Source of the DNA: JAGOTP01 sp964582475
GTDB lineage: Bacteria; Patescibacteriota; Patescibacteriia; 2-12-FULL-60-25
Assembly (NCBI GenBank): GCA_964582475.1
Contig: CAZOQS010000001.1
Span: 310,001-374,000, forward strand
Reading direction: 5' to 3'
Length of the DNA stretch: 64,000 nt
Position 1 is the stretch's first letter. Each line of letters begins with the position of its first letter. The notes below the pieces were generated by a model. That model saw only the letters and a program-made list of their open reading frames with translations, was not told where the DNA came from and searched no databases. Of the stretch, positions 59,727-64,000 are shown one piece after another. The position numbers and the translations under genes were made by a program.

Positions 59727-61361
59727 TTAACAAACGATGGATTTCAGTTCTTTGTTGAGGACGCGATCGTTCTCGCGGTAATCGACAGGAAGTTCGATCA
59801 GGTGTACTCCAGGGGTATTTAACGCATGCTTCAAGAGCGCTGGTACGTCTTCGGTTTTTTCTGCGCGTACGCCGTGTGCGCCGTAGGCTTCTGCGTATTT
59901 CACGAAGTCTGGGTTTTTGAAGTCGAGACCGAAGTCTGGGAGATTCATTCCCGACTGTTTCCATTGAATCATGCCGTAGCCATTGTCATTCAAGAGCAAG
60001 ATGACAAGGTGCAGGCCAAGACGAATAGCAGTTTCGAGTTCTTGGGAGTTCATCATGAAGCCGCCATCACCACAGACGGCGAGGACTTTGCGTTCAGGGT
60101 AGAGCATCGCGGCGGCCATCGCGGAGGGGAGACCGGCGCCCATCGTCGCGAGGGCGTTATCTAAGAGCAGTGTGTTTGGCTCATGCGCTTGGTAGTGACG
60201 CGCGAACCAGAGTTTGTACATGCCATTATCCAAACAGACGATTCCATCGGAGGGCATCGCTTCACGAACCAAGCTCACGAAACGTTGTGGCTTAATCGGG
60301 AATGCATTGTCTTGATCCGTTTCAGCGATGTGCGCGAGCAAACGTTCGCGTGCACGCACGAAGACGGAAAAATCCCAACTGGATTGGGTCTGGATCCGTT
60401 CCTTCATCTGCCAGATCGCGTTCGCAATATCGCCAATGACTTCGAGTTGCGGGAAATAAATCTGATCCACTTTGGCGGAGCAGAAGTTGATGTGAATGAC
60501 CTGTTGTCCGCCGCGCTTCATGATGAAAGGCGGTTTTTCAACAACGTCGTGTCCAATGTTGATAATCAAATCAGCGGCTTCAACGGCACAGTGAACGTAG
60601 TCGCCAGCCGAGAGTGCAGCCGTTCCGATAAAGAGTGGATGACGTTCATCAATAACCCCTTTCCCCATCTGCGTATTGAAGAAAGGGATGCCTGTCTTAT
60701 CAATAAACTCACGCAGCATTTTGGCGGTCAGCTTGCGATTCGCTCCGGCGCCGATCAAAAGAAGGGGACGCTTCGCCGCTTCGATCATGCGCACGGCTTC
60801 GATAATCCCTTTCTCTTCAGCAATCGGACGGCGGACGCGTTTCACTTCAAATGGTTCGTTGTCGGTCTCATCGGTTGCAACGTCTTCTGGAAGTTCCAAG
60901 TGAACTGCTCCTGGACGTTCTTCTTCGGCTTGGCGGAAGGCTTCGCGCACGGACGCCGCGACGGAGTCTCCGTTGATAATTTGCTTGGAGAGTTTTGTTA
61001 CCGGCCGCATCAAATCAACCGTGTTGATGATCTGGAACGCGCCTTGCTTGCTCTTTCGGATCGGCTTTTGGCCCGTAATCATCAGCATCGGCATGGCGCC
61101 GAGCTGAGCGTAGGCGGCGGCCGTGATGAAGTTGGTTGCACCTGGACCAAGGGTCGAAAGCGCCACCCCTGTTTTGCCAGTTAAGCGGCCCAAGGTTGCG
61201 GCCATAAACCCAGCCGATTGTTCGTGCCGGGTCGTGACGAATTTAATAGAGGAAGTGCGTAATGCCTCAAGTAAATGGAGGTTTTCTTCGCCTGGAACCC
61301 CAAAAATGTATTTTACCCCTTCGGCTTCAAGAGAACGTGTAAATGATTCTGCAGCATTCAT
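59727..61361 (-). CDS. Acetolactate synthase (AlsS-type)
   Basis: The 544-residue thiamine-diphosphate enzyme condenses two pyruvates to acetolactate. It has the catalytic Glu in TRHEQSAGFMA, the TPP/magnesium motif GDGGFMMNSQELETA...NDNGYGMI, and GPGATNF. No regulatory small-subunit gene is near and residues such as QKPIRKSKQGAFQ resemble catabolic AlsS rather than IlvB. Without alsD in view, acetoin or branched-chain synthesis are both possible; other TPP carboligases cannot be fully excluded. Confidence 0.9.
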   Translation of the reverse strand: MNAAESFTRSLEAEGVKYIFGVPGEENLHLLEALRTSSIKFVTTRHEQSAGFMAATLGRLTGKTGVALSTLGPGATNFITAAAYAQLGAMPMLMITGQKPIRKSKQGAFQIINTVDLMRPVTKLSKQIINGDSVAASVREAFRQAEEERPGAVHLELPEDVATDETDNEPFEVKRVRRPIAEEKGIIEAVRMIEAAKRPLLLIGAGANRKLTAKMLREFIDKTGIPFFNTQMGKGVIDERHPLFIGTAALSAGDYVHCAVEAADLIINIGHDVVEKPPFIMKRGGQQVIHINFCSAKVDQIYFPQLEVIGDIANAIWQMKERIQTQSSWDFSVFVRARERLLAHIAETDQDNAFPIKPQRFVSLVREAMPSDGIVCLDNGMYKLWFARHYQAHEPNTLLLDNALATMGAGLPSAMAAAMLYPERKVLAVCGDGGFMMNSQELETAIRLGLHLVILLLNDNGYGMIQWKQSGMNLPDFGLDFKNPDFVKYAEAYGAHGVRAEKTEDVPALLKHALNTPGVHLIELPVDYRENDRVLNKELKSIVC

Positions 61362-61442
61362 AGTGGGTTCAGTATCTCGGATCGAAAGGAAGAAGGCAAT
61401 TCAAACGATTACTTGAAATAAAAGCTGCATTTGTTAAGTTAG

Positions 61443-61868
61443 GCGAACGCCGTTAGAAGATTTCGAGATTGGCTCGAATCAAGGCGAACGAGGTCCGCAC
61501 TGTCCGAAGAAGATCGTGCCCCCTCTCAGCCGGTTGCTCTTTCCGCTGCAGAGGTCAGCCGGCTGTTCCAAGATGAAGGGCTAGCTGGAATCCAGCGGCG
61601 ATGCCAGCGAGGACCCGCCAATGAGCTGGTCAAGGTCACCCTCGATGCGTTGTACACGCAGCCCGTCAAGGATCCCGACATCACCCTGATCCGAGACACC
61701 GAGGGACGGCTCTGGGACGTGAGCTGTGGCTTCACCTATTCGGATGGCCGGCGGGTCGCCTCGCCCAGGGGCGAGTTCACGCTCACCTTCAATCAAGACG
61801 GCGTTGTCGTGAGCGCAACCTGTCCTGCGCCGCCCGTCGTCGATCCCTACAACTACCCCAACGGGTAG
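61443..61868 (+). pseudogene. 5'-truncated GC-rich gene remnant
   Basis: An open frame of 141 codons runs from 61443 to the stop at 61868 but has no ATG or GTG; the first usable start would be TTG at 61650. Protein-like content covers the whole frame (VALSAAEVSRLFQDEGLAGI, DITLIRDTEGRLWDVSCGF, then GEFTLTFNQDGVVVSATC). The GC-rich style and the conserved hairpin after the stop match the other GC-rich genes. This is probably a gene that lost its start and promoter. The 81 bp before it shows nothing. Confidence 0.55.
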
Positions 61869-61876
61869 CTCCAACT

Positions 61877-61935
61877 CACCCGCCACCGACGACCCCGCTC
61901 TTGGAGTCACTACCGGTGCGGGTGTTCGTCGTTTT
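61877..61935 (+). terminator. Conserved GC-rich hairpin/terminator, copy E
   Basis: CACCCGC (61877-61883) pairs with GCGGGTG (61918-61924), extended by ACCG/CGGT. CGACGA (61887-61892) can alternatively pair with TCGTCG (61926-61931). About 90% identical to copy A at 18918; changed bases keep both pairings. Confidence 0.8.
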
Positions 61936-61987
61936 AGGGGACTTTGTGGTTGACGCCTGGTCTAGTTTCTGACAACGGTGTAGAAGA

Positions 61988-63829
61988 ATGTCTATGTTGC
62001 AACTTCTCAAAACGTACTTTGGGTACTCTGTCTTTCGGCCGCTCCAGCGAGAGGTGATTGAATATGTGATGTCTGGCAAGGATGCGCTCGTTCTCATGCC
62101 GACGGGTGGGGGAAAATCGTTGTGTTTTCAATTGCCCGCACTCGCTTCGCCGGGACTCACACTCGTGATCTCGCCGCTGATTGCGCTCATGAAAGATCAG
62201 GTGGATGCGCTTGTCGCGAACGGTGTCGCAGCAGCGTATGTGAATAGCTCTTTACCGGCGCAGGAAGCGGAGCGTATTTGGCGTGAAGCGTTAGCGGGAA
62301 AAATAAAGCTGCTCTATATCGCCCCGGAACGAGTCCCGGTGTTGCAAGCTCGTCAGGATTTGTTGCAGCTGCCCGTTTCTTTAATTGCGATCGACGAAGC
62401 GCATTGTATTTCAGAATGGGGGCATGATTTCCGTCCAGAGTATCGCCAGTTGAATAGTTTGCGTGAGCTCTATCCAAAAGCGCCGCTGATCGCGCTTACC
62501 GCAACCGCGAACCCACGCGTCAAACAAGATATTTTGAAGCAGCTCAGTTTCCGCGAAGGGAAGATTTTTCAATCCAGTTTCAACCGTCCGAACCTGCTGT
62601 ATCGCGTGCTCCCAAAGAAACAGTCCTTCGATCGTTTGCTGCATGAACTCCGAGGACGCGAAGGGCAAGCAGCGATTGTCTATTGTTTTTCACGCAAAAG
62701 CACTGAGCAAATTGCAGAACGTTTGGTGTTGAACGGCGTCAAAGCTGCCGCTTATCATGCCGGCATTCCGGCCGAAGCGCGGGCGCGTGTTCAGGAGCGC
62801 TTCATTCGAGATGAGATTCCGGTCATTGTTGCGACGATCGCTTTTGGGATGGGGATCGACAAGCCGGATGTTCGGCTTGTCGTACATATGGATTTGCCGA
62901 AGTCGGTCGAAGGCTACTATCAAGAAACCGGTCGTGCTGGACGTGATGGCCTCCCAAGCCAATGTTTGTTGTTCTATTCCGCCGGTGACCGCGTGAAACA
63001 AGAAATGTTTATCCGAGACATGCCGAGCCCGCAAGAACGGCAGCGCGCCTATGAACAACTCCAGCAAATGGTGCGCTACGGTGAGTTGACTTCATGTCGG
63101 CGTACGTTTTTATTGAATTATTTCGGTGAACAGCGTACAGAAACGACCTGTGAGGCGTGTGACATTTGTTGCCCACAAAAAGAAGAGGTAATTTCAAAGA
63201 AAGCGCTGAATGAGACAGTTGCGTATGATGCAGGCTTATTTGAAGTTTTGCGTGCGCATCGGTTGAAGCTGGCGCAAGAAAAAGGCGTACCTCCGTACGT
63301 GATTTTCGGTGATCGAACATTGGCCGACCTCGCGGTCCGTTGGCCAAGGACGATGGGGGAATTGCCACAGATCTTTGGTATCGGTCAGACCAAGCTCGAA
63401 CAGTATGGGGAGGGCTTCTTATCCGTCATTCGACTCTACGCTGCTGAGCATGGCTGGCCAACGGTAACGAATACAGCTCCTGCTCAGACGCTGTCATTAA
63501 AACCAAAGGCTAAACATTCACTTGGAGATTCTGCCGCGCATACAAAAGAATTGTTTACGTCTGGAAAGTCTATCGAAGAGGTGGCGTCCCTTCGTGGCTT
63601 AGCCTTTGGTACGATCCTTCAGCATCTGGAAGAAGCGGTGACACAGGGCGAAGCGATCTCATTCGCGCATGTTTCGTTTCCAAAAGATCGGTTTGAAACC
63701 ATCAAACAAGCCTTTCAGAAGAGTAAGGGTTTTGCACTCACACCCGTGCGTCAGGCATTAGGGGAGAGTTATTCCTTCGATGAGTTGAAATTAGTTCGGT
63801 TGTTGCTGCGTGTTCAAGGGAAGGGGTAG
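61988..63829 (+). CDS. recQ: ATP-dependent DNA helicase RecQ
   Basis: The 613-residue protein unwinds DNA 3'-5' in repair. It has the RecQ-specific FRPLQREVI motif, Walker A TGGGKS, DEAH box with IDEAHCISEWGHDFRPEY, motif VI QETGRAGRDG, a zinc site (CRRTF...CEACDIC), an HRDC domain (about 405-485) and a C-terminal HTH_40-like region (KSIEEVASLRGLAFGTILQHL). A canonical winged-helix RQC part seems short or absent. The 3' end overlaps truB on the other strand by 39 bp. Confidence 0.95.
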   Translation: MSMLQLLKTYFGYSVFRPLQREVIEYVMSGKDALVLMPTGGGKSLCFQLPALASPGLTLVISPLIALMKDQVDALVANGVAAAYVNSSLPAQEAERIWREALAGKIKLLYIAPERVPVLQARQDLLQLPVSLIAIDEAHCISEWGHDFRPEYRQLNSLRELYPKAPLIALTATANPRVKQDILKQLSFREGKIFQSSFNRPNLLYRVLPKKQSFDRLLHELRGREGQAAIVYCFSRKSTEQIAERLVLNGVKAAAYHAGIPAEARARVQERFIRDEIPVIVATIAFGMGIDKPDVRLVVHMDLPKSVEGYYQETGRAGRDGLPSQCLLFYSAGDRVKQEMFIRDMPSPQERQRAYEQLQQMVRYGELTSCRRTFLLNYFGEQRTETTCEACDICCPQKEEVISKKALNETVAYDAGLFEVLRAHRLKLAQEKGVPPYVIFGDRTLADLAVRWPRTMGELPQIFGIGQTKLEQYGEGFLSVIRLYAAEHGWPTVTNTAPAQTLSLKPKAKHSLGDSAAHTKELFTSGKSIEEVASLRGLAFGTILQHLEEAVTQGEAISFAHVSFPKDRFETIKQAFQKSKGFALTPVRQALGESYSFDELKLVRLLLRVQGKG

Positions 63830-64000
63830 CTTGATCAAGGCGGTCTCAATCGTCTCAGCAGTGAGCTTATCGCCGATGATCGCATCTTTGATATCGTACG
63901 CTCCAATCATGGTTCGACGTAACGCAAACGCGTAGCCACCTGTTCCTAGGGCTTGTCCTAGGTCATCTGCGAGCGAGCGAATGTAGGTTCCAGAAGACGA
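63791..64000 (-). CDS. truB: tRNA pseudouridine-55 synthase, C-terminal part
   Basis: Hand translation of the minus strand gives 69 residues and a TAA at 63791, open to the right edge. The segment starts SSGTYIRSLADDLGQALG and continues GGYAFALRRTMIG, which matches the conserved C-terminal region of TruB (C/S-S-x-GTYIR-x-L-x-x-DLG). TruB makes pseudouridine in the T-loop of tRNAs. The catalytic Asp lies outside the window. It converges on recQ with overlapping ends. Confidence 0.88.
   Translation of the reverse strand, partial: SSSGTYIRSLADDLGQALGTGGYAFALRRTMIGAYDIKDAIIGDKLTAETIETALIKLPLPLNTQQQPN

Overview
The window looks like a chromosome segment of a Candidatus Patescibacteria (CPR) bacterium, probably of the Parcubacteria/Uhrbacteria type. 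The reasons are: most genes lack a Shine-Dalgarno (SD) sequence; two secreted proteins carry the GSLVKGSGPAVYYF-type domain I associate with these lineages; there are giant surface proteins; genes are packed with ATGA overlaps; and tRNAs have encoded CCA ends. The lineage is an inference from gene content only.

Layout. 1-5422 (minus strand): a copper-handling operon, csoR, DUF305 protein, copA, HMA-fused DsbD-like transporter and cupredoxin, followed by a C-type lectin protein running off the left edge. 5423-5618: a shared control region with a CsoR-type palindrome and two NrdR boxes 32 bp apart. 5619-9196: a small Com-like zinc ribbon, nrdD, nrdG and a DoxX-like membrane protein. 9255-16478: enzymes (DEDDh exonuclease, HIT, HAD, Ldh family), a 1134-residue protein with a possible amidoligase core, and a P-loop kinase. 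16590-18979: the first block of GC-rich genes. 19050-27544: a conserved small protein, tRNA-Asp, an FAD oxidoreductase, NUDIX, split transketolase, two paralogous secreted proteins (one with a plastocyanin-like domain), rpe and rpiB. 27614-31398: ileS and a lipoprotein. 31500-46785: two giant surface proteins sharing a C-terminal domain, a 20-residue Lys-rich ORF, tRNA-Lys, tRNA-Arg and a decayed recombinase next to tRNA-Arg. 46879-48578: the second GC-rich block (Hanks-type kinase, half-size EamA protein). 48633-53649: a carotenoid cluster (GGPP synthase, crtB, crtI, cruF-like, convergent UbiA prenyltransferase) whose composition points to a C50, bacterioruberin-like carotenoid. 53691-54574: a GC-rich lipoprotein. 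54718-64000: proS, HU, rny, an aldehyde dehydrogenase with a structured 5' leader, acetolactate synthase, a GC-rich pseudogene remnant, recQ and the end of truB.

How the parts fit. Copper enters regulation through CsoR, is exported by CopA, and is probably held by DUF305 and cupredoxin proteins outside the membrane. Anaerobic dNTP synthesis (NrdD/NrdG) appears to be under NrdR control. Split transketolase, rpe and rpiB give a non-oxidative pentose phosphate module feeding nucleotide synthesis. Acetolactate synthase and Ldh-type enzymes fit a fermentative life.

The most unusual points are: (i) the five-gene C50-carotenoid cluster; (ii) scattered GC-rich genes that, unlike their neighbours, have strong SDs and TTGACA-like promoters, two of them followed by about 90% identical hairpins whose differences preserve two alternative pairings; (iii) a conserved C-terminal domain shared by the giant surface proteins; and (iv) a long-stem RNA directly before the aldehyde dehydrogenase start.
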